Below are positions 24,159 to 36,541 of a stretch of DNA of 64,000 nucleotides, piece by piece; positions within the stretch are counted from its first letter, which is position 1, and every line of letters begins with the position of its first letter. Origin of the DNA: Sweltsa coloradensis (Eukaryota; Arthropoda; Insecta; Plecoptera; Chloroperlidae); the NCBI GenBank assembly GCA_024449915.1, contig JAMZAV010000912.1:1-64000 (forward strand). The letters are read 5' to 3'. Below the pieces are notes generated by a model, which saw nothing but the letters and a program-made list of their open reading frames with translations, had not been told where the DNA came from and searched no databases. The position numbers and the translations under genes are program-made.

Positions 24159-24207
24159 CGCACGCACACGCACACGCACACGCACACGCACACGCACACG
24201 CACACGC
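24159..24207. repeat. (CGCACA)n hexanucleotide repeat
   Basis: About eight nearly perfect CGCACA units. Confidence 0.95.
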
Positions 24208-25930
24208 AGACTTGCGTTAGCTACTTATAAATAGTAACTTTTTGCTTTTGTTCAGTTAATATTGCCATTACAAGTAACTTTTAAAAACTTTAAAGTTCCG
24301 TATTCAAGAAAGTATATAACTTAACAGTGAGTTATCTTGTTAGTAAAATTACTGGGATGAGTAGCAGTTCATAGATATGATATCGTTAATAAATGTAACT
24401 TTTGAAATATGTTTGTGAATCAGTTTTTATAACTGAAAAGGTTATGTGTTAAATAAATACATCGATAAACAATTAATACATATATTGATGTACAAAGCCT
24501 TTTATTTACTATATAAATCGCTGTTAAATAGGGATAGTTGTATTTATGATTATGTTAACCGGTAATAGTTGCATTGAGAAGAATATTGCTGGAAAATAAA
24601 GTATTAAATTGTCTAAAAATACTCCTAATAAAAAGTGTTTGTAACTTTAAAAGTTTATTCTGCGATAAAAGTAACGCGTTACTTAAAACGTTTTAAGAGA
24701 GTACCAATAATATGGAAATTAATTCAGAAGTTTTGAAGAAAAAACCCATCTCAACGTGTATTTGATTGGGCCGGGATTGATTTCCATATTATCAATTTAC
24801 TCCTACGGTAATTGTTTCCCGATTAATTAAATTGAGAAAGAGTAACAAGATTATTTTAAAAACATTACTACTGATCTCTGCACAGAGTAGATCCTCGGAG
24901 AAGCGCGCGGATTTCATCCCGGCCGGTGTTGAGCTATGTCCCTGATGACCCTCGATGTTGGCCGAGTGAGGGGTGGGGGGTGGGGGAGGGGGGATGATTG
25001 GATCTATGCTCGCCGTTAAAGTGTGCACAGATTTCAATGCATCCCAGGAGACGGAGGGTAAATTACCCCCCCCCTCCCCTACACTCCCTCTGCCTTGAAC
25101 GTTTAGCTCTAGCCTTTTCAATAGACTCTGCACAACCCATCAAAAGATCGAGTGACCTTTACAAAGTCATATCTCCATGACAACAGTAATGTTCGTACGA
25201 TCTACTTTTAGTAAGTACCGTGAAGCCATTAACGTTTGCTTGTGAAGTCCATTAACATTTCAACAGTATTAAGTGAGGTAAGCAAAAGATCATAACGCAA
25301 ATATGAGTTGATATACAATTAACTGTATTTATAAGTGTTATGGTATAACAATGTGTTAATTATACATGCCACTTTAAGAGAGAATAGTACACAAATTGGC
25401 AGTTGGCTCATAGCTATCAACTCGGACAGAAACCATCCGACGTATTTGAAGCTGTCAAGGAAGCGTACATGGTCAGCCCTACCTACAGTCGTAATTTATC
25501 AATATATTTTATTAGCCAGAAAAAAAATTACGGATGTCGATTTTCGACTTTTTCACAAAATCTATAAATGTGAAAGTAATTTTTTTTAAAGAAAAGTATG
25601 ACTCCAGAGCCTTTTATTTCTCCTTCCATGACATCAAAGAAAAGTTTCAAACAACTGCGATTTCAGTCAGCCGAGCAAACCGGAATCTGCCTAAAACACA
25701 TGTTTTATCTTCTGTTAAACGATTATTCTTCTTTTAATAACCTTCAGTTTGAGAAATATTATGGCTGCCTTAGTCCAAAATTATTATGAAAATGTACCTA
25801 AAATGTGTTGGTTATTAAAAAGGGCATGGCCCCAATCACATAAAACACAATACACCAATACATTCGCAACTATTATTCAATATTTAATTTATCGAATCAT
25901 CAATTGTGGACTGTTAAAATATTTTTAACT
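24208..25930. other. Non-coding stretch with a G-rich/C-rich inverted block
   Basis: The region 24965-25085 holds a G-rich run (GGGGTGGGGGGTGGGGGAGG within 24970-24992) and, about 75 bp on, a C-rich partner (CCCCCCCCCTCCCCTACACT). Overlapping ORFs here are low-complexity artefacts of these runs. ORFs at 25335-25789 overlap one another in different frames and show no domain. Confidence 0.4.
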
Positions 25931-25934
25931 TCAA

Positions 25935-26195
25935 ATGTTTTTATTGTTATTGTGGAGCAAAGTGTTCGACCGTATGTGTGTGTTGTGCCTCACGATAAAA
26001 AAAAACGAACTCGACATCCGATTGACTTACATTTCATGTTGGCACTGACCTACAACAAAATGATGCAGTATGTTTTAGATGACTCGGGGGATAAAGGCCG
26101 AGTGGCTACAGCCCCAGAGAGTTTGAGAATTTATAACCCGACGTCTCTACCATTGTCGAACCTTGTAAAGTGCTAAGCTCACCCGGCACCGTAAG
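25935..26195 (+). repeat. CGGCACC repeat family copy
   Basis: ACGAACTCGACATCCGATTG matches CCGAACACGACTTCCGATTG at about 35106 and the equivalent at about 61553. ATGATGCAGTATGTTTTAGA aligns with the middle of those copies, and CACCCGGCACCG ends it. The GTCC microsatellite head seen in other copies is missing. Confidence 0.55.
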
Positions 26196-27145
26196 AGTGT
26201 AGAAACAATACACAAAAAACAGCCGCTTAAAATTTAATTTTGAACTATCAATTGATTGATTCGGGCAATTGGAATATAATCGTTGATTCTAAGGTCAAGT
26301 CCCGAAAAAAAATCCACTCCTTGATTAAGTCCCTCTTTCATTTTACTTACTTTTTAGACATCTTTTCTGCATTTTTCAAAAATCAAATTAAGGACCATAG
26401 ATTCCCCTTTACTGAGATCCTTTTATTGACATTTCATTTTAACTGACGAGTTGGACAAAAAAAACTATTTTTTTTTATTTCAAGTTAAAACAAAATTATT
26501 CTGCACTTGTCTGAATTATAACACTCATAAAATGAGTGCCAGAAAGTAATTTTTACATGCCCAAAAACATTTATAACGTTATTCGGAGATTTTAATTTAC
26601 ACATACAAATCCGGCTAAAATCCATCCTAATCCACCGCTGTAATTCCAGCCCCAACAAACGCTCATTCTTGGTTTTAAATGAAAAGCTTTGCATTGAGTG
26701 ACAGGACACGCGTTCAGTAACAAGCCGGACAACACTCAGCTTTGTTTTATGCTGTGTTCGTTAAGGCAGCAGATTAAGAGAGGAATGACCACTGTAGGGT
26801 CAAGTCAGTTAACACATGTTACCCTCAATCGGCGAATACGTTTTCCGAAGATACTTGTATTAAATTAAAAAAATGAAGCATTTTGTTACTGAATATAATA
26901 TCTGTATTATTACAAATGGGAAACTAGAAAATGAAGCTTTCAAACCAATAACAATGAAATTAGCTAGAAATTAAGTAATAGGACTAATAAAAATTAGCTG
27001 TTGGATGAATTATCGCGTTAATATCTAAAAGGTTCATTACGCATAGATTTACATTTTACAATATTTTGAGAGTATAAGAACGTATCTGTATCCGAATAAA
27101 TATACCTAACTTTCAACTTTCATTGACATTTTAAATAACATCAAT
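26196..27145. other. Non-coding stretch, nothing recognised
   Basis: The DNA is AT-rich; ORFs of 68-74 codons have no recognisable domain. Confidence 0.35.
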
Positions 27146-27149
27146 TGTG

Positions 27150-27725
27150 GAAATTATAACACTTGATTACTAAATGTAATCAATTTGCATCATTTCCTAT
27201 CAATTGGCATTTTATCAATACATCATTTGACCAAATTAGTCAGCAATTAACATCACTTGACATCAACTCATTTCGATTGGCATAAATTTAATCAATTGAC
27301 AGTTTTGCAATAGATCATTAGACCAAATTAGTCAGTATTTAACATCATCTCATTTCAAATGGCTTCATTTCCTATCACTTGACTGTTTGCCAATATATCA
27401 TTTGACAAAATTAGTCAGCAATTAACATCACTTGACATCAACTCATTTCAATTGGCTTCATTTCCTATCACTTGACAGTTTGCCAAAAGATCATTTGACC
27501 AAAATACGTCAGCAATTAACATCACTTGACGTCAAATCATTTCAATTGGCTTCATTTCCTATCAATTGACAGTTTGCCAATAGATCATTTGACAAAATTA
27601 GTCAGTTATTAACATCACTTGACATCAACTCATTTCAATTGGCTTCATTTCCTATCAATTGACAGTTTGCCAATAGATCATTTGACCAAATACGTCAGCA
27701 ATTAGCATCACTTTGTATACATACA
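27150..27725. repeat. Minisatellite, about 92-bp unit, 5-6 copies
   Basis: Successive units begin GTCAGCAATTAACATCACTT at about 27239, 27331 (variant), 27413, 27507 and 27603. Each contains CATTTCAATTGGCTTCATTT and TGACAGTTTGCCAATAGATC. One unit lacks about 10 bp. Older, diverged units lead in from about 27150. A detached partial unit occurs at 28455-28555. Confidence 0.88.
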
Positions 27726-28454
27726 TTTCATTGGTATCATTTCCAGACCAAGTTATGTCAAATTATTGTTATTTAATTGATGAATCCAAAATATTAGGTA
27801 ATAATCATATGGTGGTCAATTAAAATTTTACGAGGGTAGTTTTACGTATTATTTTTTTAGTAAATACACCCTAAACATTGAACACTTGCCATCCAAAACC
27901 GTCCCACTAAATCGTTTATCTCTAAAGGTGACTACTTTCATATCATCTTGCACGTGCTCTGTATCAAGTGCAGCCTCCTCCTCTTACAGTCAGAGTCTAC
28001 CTGTGAATCAGATTCCTCTCAGTTGAGTCGTCGAGTCCTACCAAAACTGACGTCACAGCTCGGCGACCTATTGATTCCAGCACATCCTTGCGTCTCCTGT
28101 AACAACCCTCTACAGCTAGGCGTACACATCCCGAGGCCGACTAGTTCTTTACAAGCGTCTCAAGGAGAAAACTAGGTAATAGATAGCAACGATAAAATGG
28201 TCCAAGCTTTTTTACCTATTAGAATAATCTGCTATATTAATAGAGTCAAGAAAGTACGTTCAAACATTTTTTGTATACACATAAAAGAATACATTGTGAT
28301 TTATAATTTGTTGTACGAAAAATAACAAAACTCGTGAAATACATTGATTCGTGTATTGTACAATATATATAAAAAAAAATCGTCAAAGAAATGACAGCTT
28401 TGATTTTAAATTTCGATTTATTTATTCTATTTATAATAATTGTTTTTAATCAAT
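27726..28454. other. Non-coding stretch between minisatellite and detached unit
   Basis: Nothing coding is recognised; a 75-codon ORF at 27948-28175 has no known domain. Confidence 0.35.
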
Positions 28455-28555
28455 TAATCAATTAATTGACAGTTGGCCAATAGATCATTTGACCAAATTA
28501 GTCTAACTCTTTTCATTTGGTATCATTTCCAGACCAAGTGATATCAAACTATTAT
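28455..28555. repeat. Detached minisatellite unit
   Basis: TTGACAGTTGGCCAATAGAT, CATTTGACCAAATTAGTC and GGTATCATTTCCAGACCAAG match the last unit of the array and its right flank at 27655-27770. The unit and flank were therefore duplicated together, about 0.8 kb away. Confidence 0.72.
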
Positions 28556-30961
28556 AATCATTTTTAAAAATTAATTCACGGTGGTAAATACGTTGACAAA
28601 ACCAAACCAAACCAAATTATAAACACAATTTAACGTCCTCGAAGTTCTAAGAGCGACCAACACTTCCTGCACTCGCAACTTCATCCGACAGCTCGTTCCA
28701 TTTTCTTGTGCTTCTATTTAAAATAGCTCCTACCAAACATCGTTTGAAGTCATACACTTGCTATAAAGGAAAAGAAAATGAGCTCATTATCTAGGTAGGC
28801 CTACTGACAGTACACTTATTTGTTTATTTTTATCCCTACGAAGTCTGAGAAACTGAGTTTTCTTAGATACAGCATTATGTTTTAACTGTTCCAACTCAAT
28901 ATGCAAACAAAACAAAGTTGAAATTACAACAGTACAATATTTTAAGGGCCAGATAACTCTGATTTAACTAAACAAGAAGAATGAAAAGTTTGTTTTCATT
29001 TATCTGCTAATAACAAGCACTGGAAAACGTAGGTCTATTAAATATAATTCGAGAATCTTGGAGAAAATATTTCAAAGAAAAGATGCATCTATAAAATGAT
29101 TATAAAATGTGTGTACGAAAAATTGAGTAACAGAACAATAATCTGAGTGTTTGGTATATTATATGACAGTGTACAGTCATAACTGTGAAAAAACTCATTT
29201 TTGATAATATTTTGGTAAACGTTATGTTTACAAATGTGAGCATTTCACATAAAACTAAATTTTCTATGTTTTATTACAGAGTTCAAGAGATAACCCTTTT
29301 TAAACGTACTTGTATATTTAAATGTTTCACTCTTTCACAGACTCTAAAGTGTGTACTGGAATTTCTCGTGCGCCTCTGTTACATTATTGCACCCACCGTC
29401 CATCCAAGCAAGCTCACCTCATAGCTTAAAGCTCAAACTTTCCTCTCTGAGATTCACCCGTCGTCCGCAAGTTAAGAAAATTACAAAACATTCCAAGTCC
29501 GAGCGCCTGTCTTCAAAATCTTTCACACTAGATTCTTCCTCTCGCTCGTCGAGGTTTGGAAACGTTGGTGTTTAGAAGGTTGGGGGGGGGGGGAAGGGGG
29601 GGCGACATTCCATCCGAGCTTATTACATCCTCTGAAGTGGAGTGGTGTTGCTTCCCTATCAACAACGGATTGTAGGTGTTGTGGGCGGGGGGGGGGGGGG
29701 GGGGGGTAACTTCAACAAGTTGAAACCATCACCTCTAATAGAATGCTTTCACTTATATTAAACTGAAAGTATTCAAAAAATAAGAAAGAATGACGGGAAT
29801 GCGGGAAAAACAGATTGACATTGAAAAAATTTGTATTGTAAAAAACGACTTTCCTAAATAATATTCTAAGTGCATGGGCGAGGGTTCTGCGAATGATGCA
29901 AAACATGAGGAAGGTTTTGAAACAATAATGATAATGTATTCTTTTATATCGCGGTCGTGTTCGCCGTAAGCTGATTACGAGATGGAAACGTTCTCATCTT
30001 TTAACTATAAGAATTTCAATTAATTACATATTATAGGAATAAAAAGCTCTTTAAAAGCGTAGGATATTTTACCACTAAGCAGCTTAGTGGCTGAATGGCG
30101 AGGTTTAAGACGAAATCTCGTCAGCGAGATTGTTAAGCCTTGGAAGAAAGTTTTGTGAAAAATATTGTAAAGACGTTGTTTAATTGAAAGGGGTTCAGAG
30201 AAGCGGTTTTCAAGGGTTTGATACGAAAGAGTATAGTAAAATTGGTAACAGTCAATTACTTAGTTATAAATAATGTATTGTGGAATGAATTTCCTTCAGA
30301 TACACTTATAACATTTACTTGTTGTTTTCGTAAATCGCTTAACAATATTTCCTAGATGCCTTGTTTTAATTATCGTATTTTGTGTGTATTTACATTCTAT
30401 AAAATTCAATAATTACTAATTTACAAGTAATTTAACCTGTCAACCCTTATCCAATGAAAACTAATTTTAATTTACAAGTAAGTTAGACAACAACCACAAA
30501 ATAAATATTTTTGCTCTAATTTATTGTGTTTTAATATCTATCCAATTCAGCCATGAAAAAGCGATTTGAAGGTACCTTATAATAATTGCAGGAGTGTTGT
30601 ATGTTTTTAAATGCAGATTCTAAATATGCAAAGTAATTGATATTATAGTGAGTCTGAATTAAATTACAATTGTGCATTTAATTTAATGAAGGACGACATA
30701 ACACACAGAACATTTACATAGATCTTCAATAAACCCACATAATAATACGATATATACGTGAATACAGTTAACCGCCATTTTATAAATTTATATTATCACA
30801 TAACTTGCATTAAATCAACGTTGTGGTAGTTTGTGTCAGTAAGTACTGCGATATTCAGTATTTAAACAAACATTAAACTAATGTAATGTTACGGCTCTTA
30901 GTGACTATTAGAATTATTGTGGAGTGCTAATATTAATGAAACGTTTAGAGCAGGTGAGCTA
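28556..30961. other. Non-coding stretch with poly-G tracts
   Basis: Long G-runs occur at about 29581-29602 and 29684-29706, capable of G-quadruplex formation. Short ORFs at 29185-29575 lack any recognisable domain. No other structure is seen. Confidence 0.4.
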
Positions 30962-31220
30962 AATAATGTGATGAATTAGTTGGACTATACACTGCTCTTT
31001 TAAATAAAGAAAAACTATGTAGGTTACGATATCTCGACGACTATCCAGTCGTCTTCAACGGGTTTAATGACATTTGACAGTTAGTTAGTAGTTAGTTGTA
31101 ACTGTCAAATGTCATTAAACCAGTCGAAGACGACTGAATAGTCGTCGTAATATCGTTACCTACATAGTTTTTCTTTATTTAAAAGAGCAGTGTATAGTCC
31201 TACTAATTCATCACATTATT
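30962..31220. mobile_element. Compact foldback element, 122-bp arms and 15-bp loop
   Basis: The arms at 30962-31083 and 31099-31220 are nearly perfect inverses. Landmarks are AATAATGTGATGAATTAG outermost, AGAGCAGTGTATAGTCC midway and AATGACATTTGACAGTTA at the loop. The loop is GTTAGTAGTTAGTTG. The sequence ATTATTGTGGAGT next to the right arm also occurs about 50 bp to the left of the element, hinting at a flanking duplication. No ORF is present. Confidence 0.82.
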
Positions 31221-31420
31221 GTGGAGTAATGCAAGTTATTTAAATTGTGTTTTATTTAAATATAAGTCGTCTGTGTAAACATAACCAACATCATGACTAA
31301 GAGTGCATGGAAACCCCATGCAGAAGTTTTTAAAGATTGGTTCTGAAATAGATTATACAAAACGCGGAAAAAAATTTTATTGAAAATTTTAGTGCTAGAA
31401 ATTCAAACTCACTATGATAT

Positions 31421-31612
31421 GATGCTGATGATTATTTCTGTTTCCTAACGTCTCACATTATTGCACTAAGGCTGTTCGAGACGATGAGTGGTGATTGATG
31501 ATGATGAAGGACGATTACAAAAAAAAACTTGCTCATGCGGGATTCGAGCCCTCGTCCTCGTAGAGCCATACGCTTCAGGCTAGATGCACTACCGCGATAC
31601 TATTTTCCTATA
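31421..31612 (-). mobile_element. tRNA-derived SINE, family B, copy 2
   Basis: On the minus strand GCGGTAGTGCATC (box A) and GGGCTCGAATCC (box B) lie about 45 bp apart with CTACGAGGACGA between. The body past box B matches 11341-11440. This copy retains both pol III boxes better than the one at 11 kb. Confidence 0.68.
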
Positions 31613-31724
31613 TCTCTTCCAATAAGTTACAAGACATGATTTTCTTGAGGAGACTGAAATTAAAGCGACCACGAACTAAGGTCCTGTCGAATTTTGATTA
31701 AATAAATAAATAAAAAATAAATAA

Positions 31725-31832
31725 ATTGTATTTAGAGTCTACCCACTCAGTTATATAACTGATTTTCAGTGGAGGACATTAAATCAAAGCGACAAAGCCA
31801 ACCCGTAGGCCCCGACCCAATTAATAATAAAT
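31725..31832 (-). repeat. GTGTCGGCGCC repeat family, inverted copy
   Basis: TTTAGAGTCTACCCACTCAG, AACTGATTTTCAGTGGAGGA and GCCAACCCGTAGGCCCCGAC read as the reverse complement of 10203-10300. An (AAAT)-rich tract borders it at 31705-31727. Confidence 0.7.
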
Positions 31833-33224
31833 ATAATTAAAAATAATAATTACAAAAAATAATAAAAATAAAATGTTTTCGTTTGTTTTTGAAGAAGCAA
31901 AGTTTCATCAAGTGTTTTCGTAATACAAAGTCATAAACGCTCCTCTGTATGGGCTGTGCTAATTGTACCCCACAACCACCTCCTGCAAGGCTTCACTTAA
32001 CCCTTCCACTTTAGTGTTGCTAATTGACTGAGTATGAGAAATCTCCGTCTTCTAGGCCTACAACACGAGTAACCGACCTAAATTGGACAATGTAATAATC
32101 AACGACATTGTAGTACAAATTGTTTTAATGATAATGCATAGTAGCATCTAGATGGAAACGGTTTGAGTAGTTGTAGGGTTCCGTCTTAAGTGCGTCATTA
32201 CCAAGTTAGTTTAGTTTGAGACTGATAGCTGAAGAAAACAGAGGAGCGGAGGAAGTGGTGTCGCCTGCATTTGACAACGTTCTAATGACCTCTCAAGCAA
32301 TCAGCGACGATGACAGATGAGTTACTTGTCTGCAACTACCCGACAGAGCTCAATTATGTTATGAAGGCGGAGAGAGAGAGAGAGAGAGGAGAGAAAGAGA
32401 GAGAGAGAGAGAGACCATGCTTAAGAGCAAAATGTGAATGTTGTTGAACTAATGAAACATGATATTTTAATGAACTGCACGTTTAAGAAGTAACAGGTTT
32501 TCTGATGGTGTAACTTATTATATTAAATTAAATCCAGAAATTACTAAAATTAAAAAGTTGTCAATATTTTCAATTACACTCTCCCGGTGAAACCCATACC
32601 GATTTACCAAATCGAGAAATTGTTGAACTTATATTGAATCTTGTATGTTGTCAATAACTTTTTTTAAATGTAAACGTAATTATTGTTAAAAATAAATACA
32701 ATATGGCAATTCCCACAAATTTTCTGTGGGAGCCTGTCCCCATCTTCATGTGTCTTAACTAGGTATATTGGAGTTAGAACAAATTGTAAAGGGATTTCCG
32801 ATGTCTTTAAGAGGACTCAATCCCTTGCATTCGCATCCGCGCATACATGTGTGAGATACTATCGCATGTCATAAAAATGGATGTGAACATGTAACGTTAC
32901 CAAAATGTAGAACAAAATACATTATTGTACAAACTTGGCATTTGTGACCAAATTTTGGGTCATAACAGGTCAAATGTAAAGTTTTAAATTACGTTATGTT
33001 CTTTATAATTAGTTTGATACTTAAATGTACAAAAATTAAAATCCTGAGAAACCAATTTATCAAAATGTGGTAATTTGACATTTGACCTTGAATTTTGAAT
33101 AGAAAGCTACCGCTGCCGACGGTATATCATTAATATTCGGAATCGTCTCTTCAAGACCTTTCTAGTGATATAGGTCAACCTTTTGTCACAAATTTTATTC
33201 CCATAATATTCCCATAATGCAATG
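31833..33224. other. Non-coding stretch
   Basis: Only a GA microsatellite at 32369-32414 (listed separately) is recognised. Confidence 0.35.
32369..32414. repeat. (GA)n microsatellite
   Basis: AGAG repeats with two short interruptions. Confidence 0.93.
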
Positions 33225-33285
33225 CACTAAATCAGAGTCGCGCGCTTAACGCTCGAGCCAACACTTGCGGCTATGCCAATAAACT
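33225..33285 (-). mobile_element. tRNA-derived SINE family A, head fragment
   Basis: The reverse complement contains GTTGGCTCGAGCGTTAAGCG and CGACTCTGATTT, matching the box-A region of 20840-20880. The body after box B is absent. Confidence 0.55.
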
Positions 33286-34884
33286 GTGTATTCCTGATCC
33301 CTAACACCGTAGAAACTCTCTCGTGTGAAAGATAAAATCGAGTTCACACACAGAGTCACGAGCCAACAATTGTTTGTTACGAACCAAGTAGATCTACTTC
33401 CTTCTAGTAGATGGTTAGTTCCTGATTAAAATAACTCGGTTCAGTTAAGAGTTTAACCTCCTAGGATTGATATTGGGATTCTTGATGTGGTCATTCACAT
33501 AGTTCGCGCTCACAACTTGGACCGCTCAACGATTGAGGTGAAGGCGAAACTACTCGGCACAATTTAACTTGGTTCCCTTCTAAACAATCTCATGTAATTG
33601 ATTCAGTCTGAGAACAAACCGGTAGCCCATTTATCTTCAAGTATAGTACCATCCTGCTTGGATACACTGTTTGGGCATGAACTGTAATGCCAATCGAGGG
33701 AATGAGGAGCAAAGTGTACCAAACCATCCTTTTTCATGTTTTATAAATAAATAAATACATTGATTCGTATTCGGTCTACACCAGCATTCAGATTATGGTT
33801 GCTTGTACACAAATTCAGCTCTTTGTTATTGTCTAAAGTGTGTTGATTTTATTAATCATGATGATGATGATGTTGATTGATGTGATTTATATTTTTATAT
33901 GATCAATCATCATTCTGAAATTAAATGTTCTAGCGTGGCGGCTTGGTCAGTATTACCCATATATAATTTTTGCCAATCATGGTTAGTCCAACTGATTTAC
34001 GTGAATACTATGCTCACAACTGCGGTGTAATTTTGGTCCAATTAACCATGATTTTTTTTTTAAATATTAGTAAACAATAAGTTATATTCTTGTAGTAATA
34101 ATAACATAGATATTAGGTCAAACTAAATAGTGTGAGCGTTCGTCCGCTTTCTTCCTCAACCCCTAAATGTTCAGCCTTTCGGCTAGACGTAATATTTCTT
34201 GAACATTAACGAAACCCGTGCATTATTTAAAGTGCGGTTAATGGCGCACTTAGCTGAGAAGTAATATGACGCCAGATGAATAGAAATAATGATTATAATG
34301 GCTTCAAAAGATTAACTTTTAAAACCTTTATCTCTATAGAAGCTAATCTAACATAACCTTACCCAACCCAACCTACGCCAATGCTTTTCGCGTTTTTGCT
34401 GAGTTTTGTTCAATCAATAGTAAGATAATAGGGAAAATTTGTGGGTTGTAATTTTACTCATATATGGACTTAATTAATAAGGAATATTCGTAATTGTGGT
34501 CATAAAATTGGACGGTTTGTCTGGTAGGCCAGAGATCCTCCTTCCATTGCAAAATTCCCGTGTTCTATTTCCCTATTCAGGCAGGTTATTATTTCATTCT
34601 ATCACAGACTTAATCCTTAAATAAAGCATTAGGAAGGTGCAAACAGCGATATTGGAGCCGCCCTTAGTACGAATCACATAACTAATTGATAAGTCCGGTT
34701 TATTCTGGCGTGACCCAAGAGTGAATTAAAAAATATGCACCACGTCGACTCTACTTGTTTATTTAACGATTTTAACATTCAGTTGTGAACAAAACTGATT
34801 TAGGATCGAGGTAAAAAAAATCGTGCTCAACCACCTTGTCAAATTTCTCATTTCAAATGCCGATATCTGGTTGGTTGGGTCTCG
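33286..34884. other. Non-coding stretch, nothing recognised
   Basis: There is a small ATGATG cluster near 33859. No coding or repeat structure is otherwise seen. Confidence 0.35.
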
Positions 34885-34981
34885 AACTGTAGTGCGTCGG
34901 CGCCGACAGGTTTGACTGGACCTGCTTTGAATTAGTCTCCCATCCACTGAACATAACTTCTGTAACTGAAAGGGTAGACAA
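34885..34981 (+). repeat. GTGTCGGCGCC repeat family, decayed copy
   Basis: GTGCGTCGGCGCCGACAGG, TGGACCTGCTTTGAAT and ACTGAAAGGGTAGACAATT match the 3' half of the family. Confidence 0.55.
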
Positions 34982-35059
34982 TTAAACCACATTTTTTTTA
35001 TTTTTGTTAACAATGTAGTGTTCCGTTAGGGATGCGAAATTCCCCTATATACATAATTA

Positions 35060-35256
35060 TTACGTCTGTCCGTCCGTCTCTCCGTCCATATACGTGCGTG
35101 TGAAACCGAACACGACTTCCGATTGGCATACGTTTTTGTAGACATTGTCCCGACAATGATGACACAAAATGTTTATCATGTCCTTGGAAGTTGAAGGGAA
35201 CGTGGTTTGTCACATCTAAAATAAGATCGCGACTGAACCCGGCACCTCCACCAAAA
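35060..35256 (+). repeat. CGGCACC repeat family copy
   Basis: It begins with a CTGTCCGTCCGTCTCTCCGT tract, has GAAACCGAACACGACTTCCG, and ends ACCCGGCACCTCCACCAA. The same order is seen at 61485-61712. Confidence 0.68.
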
Positions 35257-35289
35257 GGGATATATTTTTAATATTTCTGGCAGTATCCG

Positions 35290-35463
35290 CGGGTGGAATC
35301 GTGTCCAGCTTGATTGATCGGTGTTTTATACTTAAATATACCGGTCTCTAGTTGGTCATTGTTCGCTCGTCGATGGTGTCGGCGCCTACAGGGTTGGCTT
35401 TGTCTGTTTTATATTTAAAGTCCCCCACTGAATATCAGTATGTGACTGAATGGGTAGAACCTT
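35290..35463 (+). repeat. GTGTCGGCGCC repeat family, best full copy
   Basis: The family order is clear here. TCGTGTCCAGCTTGATTGAT comes first, then TACCGGTCTCTAGTTGGTCA, then GTTCGCTCGTCGATGGTGTC, GGCGCCTACAGGGTTGGCTT, CCCCCACTGAATATCAG and TGACTGAATGGGTAGA. The unit is about 175 bp with no ORF and no clear pol III boxes. It may be a SINE 3' module or a MITE. Confidence 0.72.
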
Positions 35464-36165
35464 AATAAGTTTTTTTTTATTTCGTATCCGTGATTATATT
35501 TGGCGTATAAATAGAAGTTTGTATTAGTAGTTTGAACCTACTTGCTTGTTGTCTAAAGTTTTGAAACTTATATCACATTAAATTACTTTATTCCTTGAAC
35601 TAGCTTCTTATTCGCTGGTTGTTGGTAGGAGCCCGCCGAAACTGACTTATTTACAAAGTAAGATTAGAACCTAACTGATTTGCTCAGATCAAACGCATCG
35701 CTGGACGAGGCCAGGGAGAAGGTGAGGGAGTATACTCACAACTCTCCCGTAGGAATAGAAACGTAAACCCGGCTACTTCCTTCCCGTGGGAACGGACGCT
35801 CTCCCGTGTACGTAGTATGTAGGTATACATTTCCACCTTATACGTATTGTGAATAATTACGCCAATGGAAAATATTCTAGTCTTTGTTGCAATGCGGTCA
35901 GTACCTTTGAAAATATATAACTTTTTCGATTAATTTCAACTAAGTCAGAGAAAAGTCGTAAAGTTTGCGCTGAAGATACTAGAAAGTATAGTACTGATGC
36001 ACAAGAGTCTGCCGGAAAGTTTGAAGGGAAGTCATAAAAGAGTACAAAGTTGGTAATGTTTCTAAATTGGATGTAGTGTTCGTCGTAAATTAAACTTCTT
36101 AGTAGGAATGTTTAGTTGTTTACGATAATGTTAAGTAGAAAGTTGGTAATTGGATCATATTAACA
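35464..36165. other. Non-coding stretch, nothing recognised
   Basis: No coding or repeat structure is seen. Confidence 0.35.
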
Positions 36166-36323
36166 CAAATTGATCGGTGTTTTCTACTTAAATATGCCGG
36201 TCTCTAAATTGTCATTGTTCGCTCGTCGATGGTGTCGGCTCCTACAGGGTTGGCTTAGTAGGCTTTAAATCTAATGTCCCCCACTAAAAATCAGTTCTGT
36301 GGCTAGGTTAGTAGACTCATTAT
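36166..36323 (+). repeat. GTGTCGGCGCC repeat family, arm 1 of an inverted pair
   Basis: TTGATCGGTGTTTTCTACTT through TTGGCTTAGTAGGC to CAGTTCTGTGGCTAGGTTAG. It lies about 40 bp from the oppositely oriented copy at 36362-36541. Confidence 0.72.
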
Positions 36324-36361
36324 CATTGCCCTTCAATAAGTATGGTTAATAAAATATTCAT

Positions 36362-36541
36362 ATTTAGAGTCTACCCACTCAGTCACAGAACTGATTTTCA
36401 GTGAGGGGACAGTAAACCAAAGCGACCAAGCCAACCCTGTTGGCGCCGACACCATCAACAAGCGAACAATGACTAATTAAAGACTAGCATATTTAAGTAT
36501 CAAACACCGATCAGTCAAGCTGGACACGATTCCACCCACAT
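36362..36541 (-). repeat. GTGTCGGCGCC repeat family, arm 2 of an inverted pair
   Basis: The reverse complement of 36166-36323, extended through GGACACGATTCCACCC. The pair can fold back with arms of about 155 bp. Confidence 0.72.
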
